A DNA stretch of 64,000 bases from Theobroma cacao (taxonomy: Eukaryota; Streptophyta; Magnoliopsida; Malvales; Malvaceae). A model generated the notes under the pieces. That model searched no databases. It saw only the letters and a program-made list of their open reading frames with translations, and was not told the DNA's origin. A program made the position numbers and the translations under genes. Where the stretch lies: contig NC_030853.1 of assembly GCF_000208745.1 (NCBI RefSeq), forward strand, positions 30,954,628-31,018,627, read 5' to 3'. Within the stretch, counting starts at the first letter, position 1; each line of letters opens with the position of its first letter. Shown here piece after piece: positions 11,156 to 23,900 of the stretch.

Positions 11156-12350
11156 CCTTTGGGCTCGATAAGCTGCAACAAAATTAGCTTGCAACTTAGT
11201 AAAACAATTCCACCTGTTTCAACATGGAATAGAATGTTAACTGGAAGACGGTGTAAAAATTACATATGCTACTAGAAGAAAAAAAGTTTTATGTAGAGCC
11301 ATAACCACAGTACAGAATACATTGAAATTCAATTTTAATTCTACAGGCATTTAAGTTCTAACTCAGAAGAACTGAATTTTCTTCCATTGTTCCTGCAGTT
11401 GATGTTGCGTTTTAGTAACCTAACGAAAACCAGGGTACCATATTGAAACAGCTTTCGTTTATACTTAATCCTTGAAAGAAACAAAAGAAAAAAAGCAAGG
11501 ATGGAAAAATCTTTCAGGGCTTCAACTATGTGATTTAGAAACACAGCCAGACTCAGACATTTTGAGATGCTCTGTAATAACTTGCAAGTCCTCATGAGAT
11601 AATTATGAATTGTAAGTTAGACTTCTATATTCTTTAAATCCCCATTTACCATATAAGAAAACTAAAAATATACTACTTTTTTTTTTAACCACAGGTAGTC
11701 CTATGAGAACTTCCACCCTACTTTGCCATTGCCACTGGCTTCACTTCCATAGGTTTCAATGACATACGTTTAGCAAATAATGAATGTATAACAGGCCAAA
11801 TTTATCAGGAAGAAACTCAATCCAATTAAATAATTATGATTTCAGAAAAGAATGAACCTTTATTGCACACATATCAGAACCAAAACCATAGCCCAATAAC
11901 ATAACTTCCAGAAACATGCTTACCAGCAATAAGCAATAACCCACAATATGTTAAAAGTAAAACTAGAAAGAAATCCACCCCCATCAACTTCACTCACACT
12001 AAGCTATCCATAAAAGAAAACCCAAATCAAAAAAAAATAATCTGGGTTTCATTGAGCTACAATCTAAAGAAGCAACAAGAAACACAAAATAACAAAACAG
12101 TGACAAAAGAACTACCTTTAGGGAATTCAAAACCTGGAAACTTCTACATTGGCCTTTGGGACGGTCATTTTGAAATTATAAACAGTCTAGAGAGAGAATG
12201 AAAGTGCTGATGGTGCAATTTCTGAAGCCCCAAAGGAACTGTCGGTCGTGCACGCTTTTTGCTTTGCAGTTCCAGGGACAAAGGACGAACCCTCTCTTTG
12301 GCGCTGTTTGACGCCTAGGCAACCAAGGGGCAAACAATACAAAAAAAAAA
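11156..12350 (-). other. DPD1 5' UTR intron and promoter
   Basis: A 3' splice site (TTTTGTTGCAG) lies just before the DPD1 ATG. A matching donor (AAAG|GTAGTT) occurs near 12112-12118, with a plausible leader exon up to about 12200. In between is AT-rich intron-like DNA with no coding exon. An A-run at 12340-12353 ends the unit. Confidence 0.5.
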
Positions 12351-14890
12351 AAAACACTCGGTCATTGGAATTTGGAATCTTGTAACCAAAACTTTATAAA
12401 GTTACAACCCAACCATTGTTTTGACCAAAACCGAACAGAAGCCTTATCAGGCTGAGCCCAAATCAGTGCCCATTCTTGGAAAATCTTGTGAATGACCGGA
12501 ACCCAAACTAAAGATTCTAGTTACGACCCAACCTTCTTAATCTATACTTTTCTAAAACGTTGAACTCTTATCTGTGTAAGGATTAAGAAAATAGAGGAAC
12601 TTGGAGAAATTGACAAGAATAAATTTCTCTCTGTCTTGTCCTGTTAAAGAAACTGCAAGATCAAAATATGTTCAGAACTTGCTTATTGCTCTGTTGGATG
12701 ATATTTTAACTCAAATAATTGGAGAAATGTGAGTCCGATTATGAATCTTAAATTGAGATTATAGTCAGCACTCTCCTCTTATAGAAAGTGATAACCTGTC
12801 AGCTAGACCCAGCTCAACTTATCTGTTCTGTGCTTGGCTTGAACTGATCAGTGATTTTCACCAAGCCATTTAACTGTACAAGAGAGCATGAGGTTGGATT
12901 TGATGCAAGTGTGAGCCGTGCTTCACTGCTGCCCATGGAATCACGCAAGGAATTGTACTTGGTTAAGGCAGACCATAGTTTTTTTTTTTTTTCCCTTCAC
13001 AAAGAGCGAGGTTGAGGGGGCAGTGGTACCAACCAATGATGGATGTTGACTTAGAGATGAAGCCAATAATGCCACCCGATGCTGTGTCACAAAGGCCATT
13101 CCCAAGGCCTTTTTCCCCCATTTGATTTAGTAAGATGCCAACACACCATTGGCCTAATAAAAGGGACCGAGAGAGAGAGAAAGGGATGGGGTTTTGTTTC
13201 ATCTTCTTGGAAAACTTAAGGCCAAAAATCAGGTGCTTTGCTAATGTTACCCCATGTGCAATTAATTTAGTGTCTTATGTAAAGCAACAGTGGTGTTGCT
13301 TCCTCCTTTTTGGATTTGCACATTCCTGAAAAAATAATTGCCAAGAAAAAGGGGTTTGCATCCTTTCAGTTCATCTGCAAAAAGAAATAATAAACCAATT
13401 AAACTCTAAAATATTACAAGAAATGCTCGACTGACATTGTGTCTGACGATTTAATTGAATTGTATTAATCGTGTATACTAATACTAAACTACGATCCTGA
13501 TTGTGCATTTCACTGTAAGCCTGTACCTATAAGCTAGCCAAATATATTATGAGCACTACAATTAGGGAGCAAAATGTGTCATCTTCCACGCTTGAAGTAC
13601 TGTATCGATATGAGAATTCTGTGTTTTACTGTACTTATCAATGCATAAGTTTATACATTATTAAAATATGGTACATGTGTCCAATCAAGTTCAGAGTAGT
13701 TAAACTTATAGGACTGCTACATGAACCAACAACAAAAATTGCCTCCTTTGATTAAGTTCAACATTGGATGCCAATTGATTCGTAAAACCCTGTATGGTAA
13801 AACTGCAAAACAAGCAAAAGTTAAAAACTTTCAAACCACATCATCATGAGCTTGGCGAACCATGGAAAATGCCATGTGAAGGATATAAATTTCCACCATC
13901 CAATCCCAGGGGGAGGGGATGGCCTAGACACAGGAGAAAAGGGTATTTATCCCATTATTCACAGGGTCAAGCTCCGGGTCTCTAGTTGGCAACTTGAAGG
14001 GAAAATTTTTAATTTTTTCCCATGGAAAATATGTAAATCCTGGCAAGCACTTCTTTTACCTAGAAGAGTAATGGAGGCCCGAGGTTATTGAAATTAAATT
14101 GGTTATTTGAACTTGTCTTAAGTTCAAATATAAAAAAATCGTATTTTATACAATCGAATGGAATAGTAGTAGATATCTATTTTAAAGGTCGCAGTCCCTG
14201 ATTAGAATTGGGAAGAAGAAGAGGAGCAATGTGGGCGGGAAGGTTCCCATGGCCTGTCCTCACTTTGATTTTAGCTTTGGCATTAAACAGAAGAGAGCTA
14301 GAGACAATGATTGGTGTCCTGGAGGCATTGATTCCACGGTAAAAGTATAATTAACAATAGGATTTGATACCTGATAGCATTTGGTCAGTGAAATCTGTCT
14401 AAAAGACAGCCCAAGGTGACAGGGAGCAGCTGTTTTGCAAGCCTGGCAAACTGTACGATAAACCTGGAGATGTGGATCTAATTCCAAGCTATTTCCAACT
14501 GGTACACCGAAAGTGTATCCCCTCCCATCCCCTCCTTTTTGGTTGACAGGTAGTTCCCAGGTTTCACTTCAATAATTTTGATTGAAAATTGTTTTTTTTG
14601 TGAAACAATTGAAAGAAGCTGGGTGTCGGGGAGGCAAGAATTTCCATCCCCACGTGCTGAATTATCCTTTTCTTTATAGTATTATTTGTTGCAAAACCTC
14701 AAAGGTTTCCCATAAATGGATCAAAAAGGTGAAAGCAACCCAACTCTGACTGATCACCCAACTTTTTGCCCATTTTTTGAGATTTCTCTTGCGTCCATTC
14801 ACTCAGGCCATTGCTTTTGCTACTTTTTAACCACAGAATCAATCCTTGGCATGCAACACGCTTCTCTGCATGGATGATAATAAACCCTAA
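12351..14890. other. Intergenic DNA between DPD1 and the ARR gene, proximal part
   Basis: I see no coding exon, RNA gene or clear element here. There are scattered short open frames and one small inverted repeat (GGGAAAATTTTTAATTTTTTCCC, 14000-14022). Confidence 0.5.
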
Positions 14891-15252
14891 TGGAATCAAC
14901 AGCCTGATCAATTATGATCGAAAACCATGGTTTCTTTAACCATCAACTTATTCATCTCAATCTCCCACCTTACCTTTTTGCACAATCATAGACCAAGAGA
15001 ATCAATTGTGATCGGGGTATATGTTAAGATGTTCACATCTTAAATTACAGATCAAGCTGTGAGTTTGGAATCAACAGCCTGATCAATTTTGGTCAGAATC
15101 ATGGGTTTTTTACGAAATCTTCAACCATCTTTTTGACAAAAATTAGATTTAAAATGAGTTATTTTTATATATTTTAGAATAAATCATTATCTAGGTATAT
15201 GATAAGATGTTCATATCTTGAACGGTAGATGAAATTATGGGTTTGGAGTGTG
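14891..15252. repeat. Imperfect tandem duplication, ~177-bp unit
   Basis: TGGAATCAACAGCCTGATCAATT occurs at 14891 and again at 15066. The following GGTATATGTTAAGATGTTCACATCTT at 15016 reappears as GGTATATGATAAGATGTTCATATCTT at 15195. The order is preserved and spacings are 175-179, so this is a two-copy tandem duplication with moderate divergence. No coding sequence is involved. Confidence 0.8.
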
Positions 15253-15659
15253 ACATAAATATAACATTTTTCGTTGGAATTTGAATTTTTTTATGAAAAA
15301 TTTCGTCATTTTTTTTTTTGTAATGTTAAATATTATGATTTATTGTATATTATTATCTTGCCTATGCTTCATGTACAAATACAAAATATGCAATGGTGTG
15401 ATAAAACCTTTTTGTATGATCGAAAAAGCAAAATCAAATAAAACCAAAAAGAAGGAGAAATCAAAATGATACAATATGAGTGTATAGACTAGAGACAAAC
15501 ACATGCTTAGACCCAAAATAAGAAAAGAATAAAATGCCATTGGATTCAACCTACCAAGACAAACCTACTTTCTTTTCTCCGTTTATAATATTATAAAAAT
15601 AAAAATAAAAACATTTGAAAAAATTAAAAATAAAAAAAACTAATAGCCTTCTTTTTTCT

Positions 15660-15960
15660 TTTCTTTTATTTCGCTATGCGGTGAAAGAGACGTGTTACGG
15701 AGAGGCGCACGTACGCTTGCGAAGCGTGGGCCCGCCATCTCTCCGCGTTGGTTGGTGGGGTCCTTTTCTTTTCTTTTCTTTTCTTTTTTTAACGCTGGGC
15801 ATAGTTGGTGAAGGGACCCACCCGTCGGGCTCAATGGACACCACCACGTGTCCCTCTCTGATTTCGAAATGCTTTTGAAGATCATCCAACACGTCACGTT
15901 TGTTGCACGTCTGCTGACGTGGACAACTCTAAAGTGGGTCTGTGGGTCCCCTTCTTTTTT
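15660..15960. promoter_or_regulatory. GC-rich island dense in ACGT-core motifs
   Basis: Within about 240 bases there are GACGTGTTACG, GCACGTACGC, CACCACGTGTCC (a G-box/ABRE), CAACACGTCACG, GCACGTCTGC and TGACGTGG. All are cores bound by bZIP/bHLH factors of abscisic acid and light responses. The island stands out in AT-rich DNA. It lies 5 kb upstream of the ARR start and 3.4 kb from the DPD1 leader. No start codon with a plausible protein follows. Confidence 0.4.
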
Positions 15961-17690
15961 TTTCCCCTGAGGGAAAGGTGGGTCCCTCCCTAACTCTTGT
16001 CACTGTTCTAAGTTGTCACTTAGCTGGATTGTTGTAAACGGTTTGGTAATTTTCATCCCATATATTCTCATTCTTAAATAGTAAAAAAAAATTGTTAAAC
16101 TATTGTGTATTATTTAAACTTTTTTATTTTATTTAAATAAATTCTTATATTTTATTTTTACTTTTACAAATTTGTAATTTTATAAAAAATTATCAATTAT
16201 CAAACTTAATGTCAATTATTTTATTTTATTTACGTAACATATGATGATTTAATAAGTATTTACACGACGAAATATATGAAATTAAATACCGACGGTTATT
16301 AATTTCATGTTAAAATTAATAAGTTTACATGAATACATATCAAACAATCAAATATTTTTTGTAACAAATAATGAGAATTTTTTCATATAATTTGCAATAT
16401 TCAAATACTATTTTAGTGTTTAAGTTCATATTCTTTTTTAGTATTGGACAACAAAATTCTTTTTATTTCATGAATTTACATATCATTTTAAATACTTCTT
16501 TAGATGTTTTATTCATTATTATTATTATTATTCATATTCTATTGTAAATTAAAATGCAAAGCACATTGTATTTTATCTAACCTTAAAAGCTACTCACTTT
16601 ATTCTCTAACATAAACAATTGCAAACTTTCTACATTTTCTCCCCCTAATTTACTACAACTATTGTATGATAAAATACATATCATATATATTATAATGTCT
16701 ACTTGCTTTATTTTTATTTTTCCTTTTGTTTTTTAGTTAATAATTTACTTGCACTTGTACCATGTGCCATTAGTAGTAACTTTATATATAAACTTAAAGT
16801 TTTTTCTTCAAATTGCATTTTAGTTTGAAGGTAAGGAAGCATTTAATTAAATTATATGTTGGCTTTTTTTGTGCATTTTTATTTTATTTTATTACAATGC
16901 CTCACATGTCGAAAGTATTTAATAGTATTACTTACTTCTCCATAGCTTTTTTTAAAAAATGTTGTATGCTTTTTTTTTAATATTAATATCACTTTACGTG
17001 TCATTCTTTTTATTTCTAAATATTAAAAAATATTTTTATTGTACAATTTGATCATAGATAGAGCAAAGGTTTGTGTTAATATTTAGCCAACTTGTTGACA
17101 ATAAAAGAAAAATATTAATATAATCAATGGAAACATAACAACGCGAAAATAATGGCATTGACAATGAATATAAAGAGATAATTTTAACAAATGTCGAAAC
17201 ACTTAACGTGGAAGGACAATTTAGGATAATAATAATAATTAATGTATTATTATTTTTTAATTCCGATATAAACTTGTAGTGAGAATTGCGTATATAAGAA
17301 AACGTAATCAATAATACCATTTGATTATAAGTAATCTTAAACCACTCATTTTGTCGCGTTTAAATGTTAAAATCGTGTAAGAAACCAAGTTTTATCACTC
17401 AAATGATAAATTTCTTTCTCGATACCTACAAAGTCTAAACTTTGAAAATCGAATTAACCAATAAGAAACTAATGAAGAAAGTTGAGAGTCGATTCAATCC
17501 ATAAAGTATTTTTTATGATAATAAGTGATTTTGAATTCATAATTTACAATGACCGCTTCAAGATTTTACGAGATTCGATATATTTTATTTTCGATAAACA
17601 AATCAAAAAATCAAAACAAAGGGAAAGCCAGAATATAATTCAATTCCACGTGATAGAAGATAACATTAAAAGCAATTAAAAAAAATCGAA
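15961..17690. other. Strongly AT-rich intergenic DNA
   Basis: Poly-T/poly-A and TATT-rich sequence; no gene, RNA or clear repeat is seen. Confidence 0.6.
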
Positions 17691-17699
17691 AAAACTTTT

Positions 17700-18330
17700 A
17701 TAAGGGGTTGTTGCTTGGGGTGGCGCTCATCATTCTTTCAGGCACAAAGAATATAGAAAGAACAGATGGTAAAAAAGACAGGGAAAGTTTGCTTGGACTT
17801 TTCCCCAACTTCCACGAACCGCCACGTGTTATATGATAAACTATTTTTTACGAGTGAAACCAGTTGCTAGGGAGGGTCACAGACCAAAAAAAATATTCCG
17901 TTTTCCTCCTTAAAAGCATCTCCTTCCTCCATAAAAAGCTTTAAAAAACACCCAAAAAGCAATAAACAAAATAATTATTAAATCATTTTAAACTTTCTAA
18001 AGAGAAGATCTAAATCTGTTGTGACACTTTGGAGTTTTCTTGGGTTTTTTTTTTTCCTTTCTCTTTTTTCTGGTTTGGGTTTTAGGGTTTTTCTTGGGCT
18101 TTGGGGTAAGAAAAAAAAAATGGAGTTTCAATGGAGGGGGCTAAAACCAAAGTTTCTTTTTGACAGGGAAAGACTTGAACTTCATCGTAAGGCAGAAAAG
18201 GTTAAGGCAGGGAATATACGGTGTGGCAGCAGCATGCTATACTTTAGCATTCTTTTTGTGTCACAGCTTTTCTTGCACTGTAAAAAGCAAAGGTCTCCTC
18301 ATGCTTATAAGTTTTAACTCTCCTCTCCAA
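17700..18330 (+). other. Possible transcribed non-coding unit
   Basis: This stretch has gene-like composition inside AT-rich DNA. It carries a GCCACGTGTTA G-box at 17821, a TATAAA-poor but CT-rich run 18030-18095 resembling a leader, GGGTTTTAGGG, a candidate donor GGGTAAGAAAAA (18104) and a candidate acceptor TTTTTGACAGGG (18156-18167). The open frames around it (longest ~98 codons) resemble no family I know. It may be a long non-coding RNA or a dead gene start. Confidence 0.25.
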
Positions 18331-19960
18331 TCCATCCCCATGCCTCCCATTTTCAATCTTTTTTACTTCTCCTAGAAAGATTTTATTTTTAAAAAATAAT
18401 TTAATCAATTTTTTTGGAGTCAATTCGTATGATGAGATGTTTTTTCGGCTTTACATTTTCTTTAATGATACGTGCATGCATGCTACGATTCGAATTGAAA
18501 TATTGATTATGATTACAAACACTTTGTCGAAAATTGGTAAATGTTCATCATTGTTGAAACTCATGCATTAAAACAGGAGTGAGTTTATCATTATATTGGT
18601 TTTTAAATTTGGATTTGAAGAACAAATACGATGTTGTATGAATTCAAAAATTTTAATCTAATTCGAGTTTCAAATTCAAGATATGAATGTATTTTATAAT
18701 TTTTTAAATGTTTCAAATTTAAATTTAGAAAATGAATTGTTAGTTTTATGGAGTTAATCTCCACACAACACATATAGAAAACAATTTTACTATATTTACG
18801 AAATTATCACTTTTTCAAATCACATTTTTTCAATTGATTATTTGAGTCAGGTACACGTCAAATTTTCACATAATCACACATATTTATTAACATGCCATAC
18901 TTTGAGTTTTTAAGTTACACAAAAAAAAAAAACACATGAAAAATTGAAGAATACTTGAAAATTAAATTTTTGTGCTAAATTTTTTTATATACCAAATTAT
19001 ATTAAAATAAAAAAATAGAATTAGTAAATAAAACCAACCTTAAATTTTAATTTCAACAAATAAATAAATGGATAATATTATGGTAAATTTGAGGACCAAG
19101 TCATAACAATAAGTTTGATTAATTAACCTAATCACAAATTAATTACCTTAGATATAAAAAGGTAAAAAGACAAAAAAAGAAGAAGAAAGAAACAAAAAAA
19201 CCTCCCTCCCTGCAAACCAATACAAGCCAAAGAGACCTTATCTACGGAAGGACACGTGTCAAAGGGGGGGGAATGGGGAAATGGAAATTAAAAAAAAATA
19301 TAATAATAAAAGCTTCGTCAGGGAGGAATAGAACTTGACAGAGGTAAAATAGCTGAAGGGTTAGCATCAGATGAACGGGAAACTCTTAAAAAGAAGAGCT
19401 CTCTGTTAAAAATAAAATAGAGATCTTCAACGGGATTCCGTTTCTGTTCCGTTTGTTGGGGCTTTTACGGGGATTCCGTTTTATTTTTTTGGGGGGGAGG
19501 GGAGTATTTATATGTGTGAATAAGTAATGGCCACTCTTGGAACTTGAAAGTGGAAACCACAGCCTCCCCCACAATTGCAAGTGGGTTTGAGGTTGCATTT
19601 GTCATTTTTTTTAATTTCTTTTTTATTAAGGTTTAAATAAAAAACACAAAATTTAATTATCGACATAAAGTACTAATACGAGAGAAATAAATTGAATTAT
19701 CGACGAAAAATAATTGTAAAAATACCTACGATCACGATATTGATTATCGTTTATTATATTTTTTGTTATTTTAAATTTTTATTCAAGAACTTTTTTCAAA
19801 ACTTAATTGCGTTACGAACACAATCAAATCCATTCAAGTCATAATTTTTGAGTTTAATTGTTTTAAGCTTAAAATGGTAATCATGAACAATAAATTATAT
19901 TTTTGAGTGTTTTCTTTATATCAATTTGTGAAAATAACACGTAAAAATTCGATTTTAAGT
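18331..19960. other. AT-rich intergenic DNA
   Basis: No gene is recognised. A G-box-like GGACACGTGTC occurs at 19250-19260 and a G run at 19490-19502. The remainder is AT-rich filler. Confidence 0.55.
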
Positions 19961-20245
19961 CATTTGACGAATGAATTTACCAAAAATGGTGTTTTAAATT
20001 CAAATTTAGAATTAAATGATAGAGCATTAAATTTTTGAGATTTTTTTCTAAGAAAGAGTTGCAACAAAATTGATTAGTAGAAGAAATTTAGGGGTTTTAT
20101 ATGATTTGACTTACCAATCTATCAAAAATGGATTTTAAATTCGAAATTAGAATTAAATGAGAGAGCATTAAAGATTTGAGATTTTTTTTCTAAGAAAAAG
20201 AAATTAATCAAAGTCGGTTAGTAGAAGAAAATTTAAACTTTTTTG
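19961..20245. repeat. Tandem duplication, 142-bp unit
   Basis: CAAAAATGG..TTTTAAATTC.AA.TTAGAATTAAATGA.AGAGCATTAAA begins at 19981 and again at 20123. It continues in both copies through TTGAGATTTTTTTCTAAGAAA and TTAGTAGAAGAAA. The two copies are about 85-90 % alike by eye. Confidence 0.8.
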
Positions 20246-20666
20246 AGAAAATATTTGGATGAGAATTTGACTTGGTAAAGCAGAGGAGTATGGTAGGGCA
20301 GATTTTTTTTACTTTCAGTTAAACTGAGAAGGTAAAAAAGTAAAAAAAAAAAAGAAAGAAAGAAAGAAATAAAGAAAAAAGAAGTAAAAACAGTGAAAAA
20401 ATGGGGGAACAAGGTTTAACGTTGGACTTGTGTTGGAGTAGATTTGGATGTGTGGAGTTAGTTAACTTCATGTGTGAGCTGGATCCACTCTTCTAGGACT
20501 GACCCACTTTTGAATATTAAAAAAAATAAAAAATAAAAAATTTCCCATAATTATTTAATAAATAAAATAATATTAATAATGCTAAAAAAATAATCCAGAA
20601 AACAGAGATTTTGAGCTTGAAGCTGAGACAAGCAAATGCCTTCAACCTTCAATCTCACCAAGAGTT

Positions 20667-20674
20667 TATATAAA
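20667..20674 (+). promoter_or_regulatory. Probable TATA box of the type-B ARR gene
   Basis: TATATAAA lies about 250 bp upstream of the coding start, with a CT-rich stretch (20708-20720) just after it. A start of transcription near 20700 leaves a ~220-nt leader containing two upstream ORFs. Confidence 0.55.
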
Positions 20675-20807
20675 TTTTATTTTCTCTTTCTAAATAATCC
20701 CGAAAAAATCTCTCTCTCCTTCCCTTCAAATTTTTAGCTTATCTTAAACTGTGGGTGCTTTGAAATTTCAACTGGGGTGGGGGTATCAAGTATCAATCTT
20801 TTTTGGG

Positions 20808-20834
20808 ATGCCTCGTTCAAGTTCAAGCATGTGA
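20808..20834 (+). promoter_or_regulatory. Upstream ORF 1 in the ARR leader (8 codons)
   Basis: ATG at 20808 opens MPRSSSSM and stops at TGA 20832-20834. It lies between the probable TATA box and the main start, so scanning ribosomes should meet it first. The context (GGGATGC) is moderate. Confidence 0.6.
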
Positions 20835-20847
20835 AGGCAGCATCTTT

Positions 20848-20925
20848 ATGCAAAATTTTTACATACCCTTTTTTTCCTTTGTGGGGTTTTCTTGGTTTTG
20901 GATCAGTTTTGTTCTTGAGAGATGA
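20848..20925 (+). promoter_or_regulatory. Upstream ORF 2, overlapping the ARR start codon by ATGA
   Basis: ATG at 20848 opens a 25-codon frame rich in Phe and Trp. Its TGA (20923-20925) overlaps the main ATG (20922-20924) as ATGA. A ribosome translating it would end exactly on the main start, so reinitiation or leaky scanning must feed the main ORF. Confidence 0.65.
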
Positions 20926-23900
20926 ATTCGAGTAGCGGAAAAGGATCCATGTCAGCTGCTAGCTCAAGTGCTGCTTGGAAAGCAGGAGATGTAGTTCCTG
21001 ATCAGTTTCCTGCAGGTTTGCGTGTGCTTGTTGTTGATGATGATCCAACTTGTCTCATGATCTTGGAAAAGATGCTAAGAACTTGCCTTTATGAAGGTAT
21101 TATAAACAGAAGTTTTCTTCCTTTTTGGTCATATTTCTTTCTTGGGTTGTCTTCTAATTCTTGGTTTTTTTATTACTGTTTTTCTGTTTTCATGTCATGG
21201 CTTTTGTTTTTGTTTTGAGTATCTACTATATGAATTGTCAATGATCATTTCTTGGGTTTTAATTTTTTTTTCTTGCTTGTGTGGATTTTTTCTTTTGTGG
21301 GTCCATAGTGGAAAAACAAAAACAAGTGATCTTTGTTTGTTAGATTTGGGAACAGTATGGCATTTTTGTAATGCTTCTGAACTATAATTTTGTTCCAGGT
21401 ATGGGTTATGTAAGGTTTTGTAACTTGGTTTGAGATAGCGTTTTTTCTACAAATTCCTTGAAGTATTCCATTAGCCTTAAAGGTCATTTTGGGGCTTGAT
21501 TTGTTTGGATTTGTGCATATGTAAAATAGGGAGGTTCTTTTTTTCTTGGGGATGCGTTTTGTTTGGAGCTAAGAGGTTGATACTCTTGTAATTTGATGGA
21601 TGATTGGTTGATTTGTGATGTTGTTCTTCTCTTTTCTTTTCTTTTGTCAGTTACCAAATGCAATCGAGCAGAGACTGCATTGTCTTTGCTACGAGAGAAC
21701 AAAAATGGGTTTGATATTGTTATCAGTGATGTCCACATGCCGGATATGGATGGATTCAAACTTCTTGAGCATATTGGTTTAGAGATGGACCTCCCTGTTA
21801 TCAGTAAGCACTCTATCATAAACATTTGACATGGATTTAATCACAATGAATTGACAATTTCATGCAGTTGGGAGTACTTCTTGGCCTCATAGTCGACTTC
21901 GTACTTTTGCAGTGATGTCAGCAGATGATGGGAAACATGTAGTTATGAAGGGTGTTACACATGGTGCCTGTGATTATCTTATTAAACCAGTTCGTATCGA
22001 GGCGCTGAAGAACATATGGCAGCATGTGGTTCGGAAGAGGAAGAATGAGTGGAAGGACTTTGAGCAATCAGGAAGTGTAGAAGAAGGAGATCGGCAGCCC
22101 AAACAATCTGAAGAGGCAGATTACTCATCCTCAGCTAATGAAGGGAATTGGAAAAGCTCAAAAAAGCGGAAGGATGATGATGATGAAGCTGAGGAGAGGG
22201 ATGATACATCCACATTGAAGAAGCCGAGGGTTGTCTGGTCTGTTGAGCTCCATCAACAGTTTGTTGCAGCAGTTAATCAACTAGGCATTGACAGTACGAA
22301 TCTTTCACCCATATCTTTCAATTTGCTGATGTTTATTTGCTGAATGTTATATCCTTTCAATAGAGCTGCTTATCATTACCAGCAATGACTAAAAATGTTG
22401 AAACCTTGTATTGATAGTACGCTTATTTTTTGAATACTGGTGAAACTCCTTGTACCTATGAAGAAGGGATATAAGCATAGGCAGAAGTATTGTTACTTTA
22501 ATCTTTTATATTTGAGGTTTCTGGTACTCATGGATCTGAGTGGAAGTGTGTTTCCATGGTTAGCATGTATTAGATCTAAGTGGCATCTTAAACTATTAAA
22601 GTTCTCTGTTATTATATAATTTGTTGTTTGTATAAGCTCATGCCTTTTTTAATTGAATTATATTGCAATTGTCAAAAGAATTAGATATCAATATTCTTTC
22701 TTTCAGTTCAATTGCTGTTGAAATATGCTTTAAATTAACTTCAACTACGACTACTTGCCTGTTGATTTTTGATGTTTCTCCTTCTTTTATTAACTTAACT
22801 CATTTACATTTGGTACCTGCTGCTGTCATTCCCCTCTTATGATTTTTCCATTCGATTTTCTTATACAGAGGCTGTTCCAAAGAAAATTTTGGAGTTGATG
22901 AATGTTCCTGGTCTTACCAGAGAAAATGTTGCGAGTCACCTTCAGGTATGGTACACATCCACTAAATACACAAACTTAGCCTGCGTTTGCATATAATAAA
23001 CAATTCTCAGAAGTATATTTGGTCCTTTGATAATAATCACTGTGTTTTCATGTGATCAGAAATATCGCTTGTATCTTAGAAGGCTGAGTGGGGTATCGCA
23101 GCATCAGAGTAATCTGAATAATTCTTTTATGAGCCCCCAAGAAGCAACTTTTGGGCCACTGTCTCCACTCAATGGACTTGATCTTCAAACTCTTGCTGCA
23201 ACTGGTCAACTTCCTGCACCAAGTCTTGCCACACTCCAAGCAGCAGGGCTTGGTCGGTCAACTGCTAAATCTGGCATAGCTATGCCCCTTGTTGATCAAA
23301 GAAACATTTTTAGCTTTGAAAACCCGAAGTTGAGATTTGGAGAAGGGCAGCAACAACATATGAACAATAACAAACAATTAAATTTACTTCATGGAATTCC
23401 TACAACTATGGAGCCAAAGCAGCTTGCCAGCTTGCACCACTCTGCTCAATCAATAGGAAACATAAATATGCATGTCACTTCCCATGGCGTGCAAGGTAGC
23501 CAAAATAATTCTTTATTAATCCAGATGGCTCAACCACAGCCACGAGGGCAGATACTCAATGATTCTACTGGTAGTCATGCTCCCAGGCTTCCGTCAACCT
23601 TGGGACAGCCTATTTTATCAAATGGAATTGCTGCTAATGTCTCTACAAGAAATGGAATTCCAGAAAATATCAGAGGCCCTGGTTACAATCCAGTTTCACA
23701 GACCTCTTCACTGTTGAATTTCCCTATGAATCACACTTCAGAACTTCCTGGTAATAGTTTCCCTCTTGGAACTACACCAGGGATATCTAGTCTCACATCC
23801 AAAGGGGCCTTTCAGGAAGATATTAACTCAGACGTAAAAGGATCAGGAGGATTCATGCCAAGTTATGACATATTTAATGACTTGAATCAACATAAACCCC

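Noticed and set aside
18160..18310. Hairpin ATGCTA-TACTT-TAGCAT as a microRNA precursor
   Set aside because: The stem is only six base pairs and does not extend. No known mature sequence is present.
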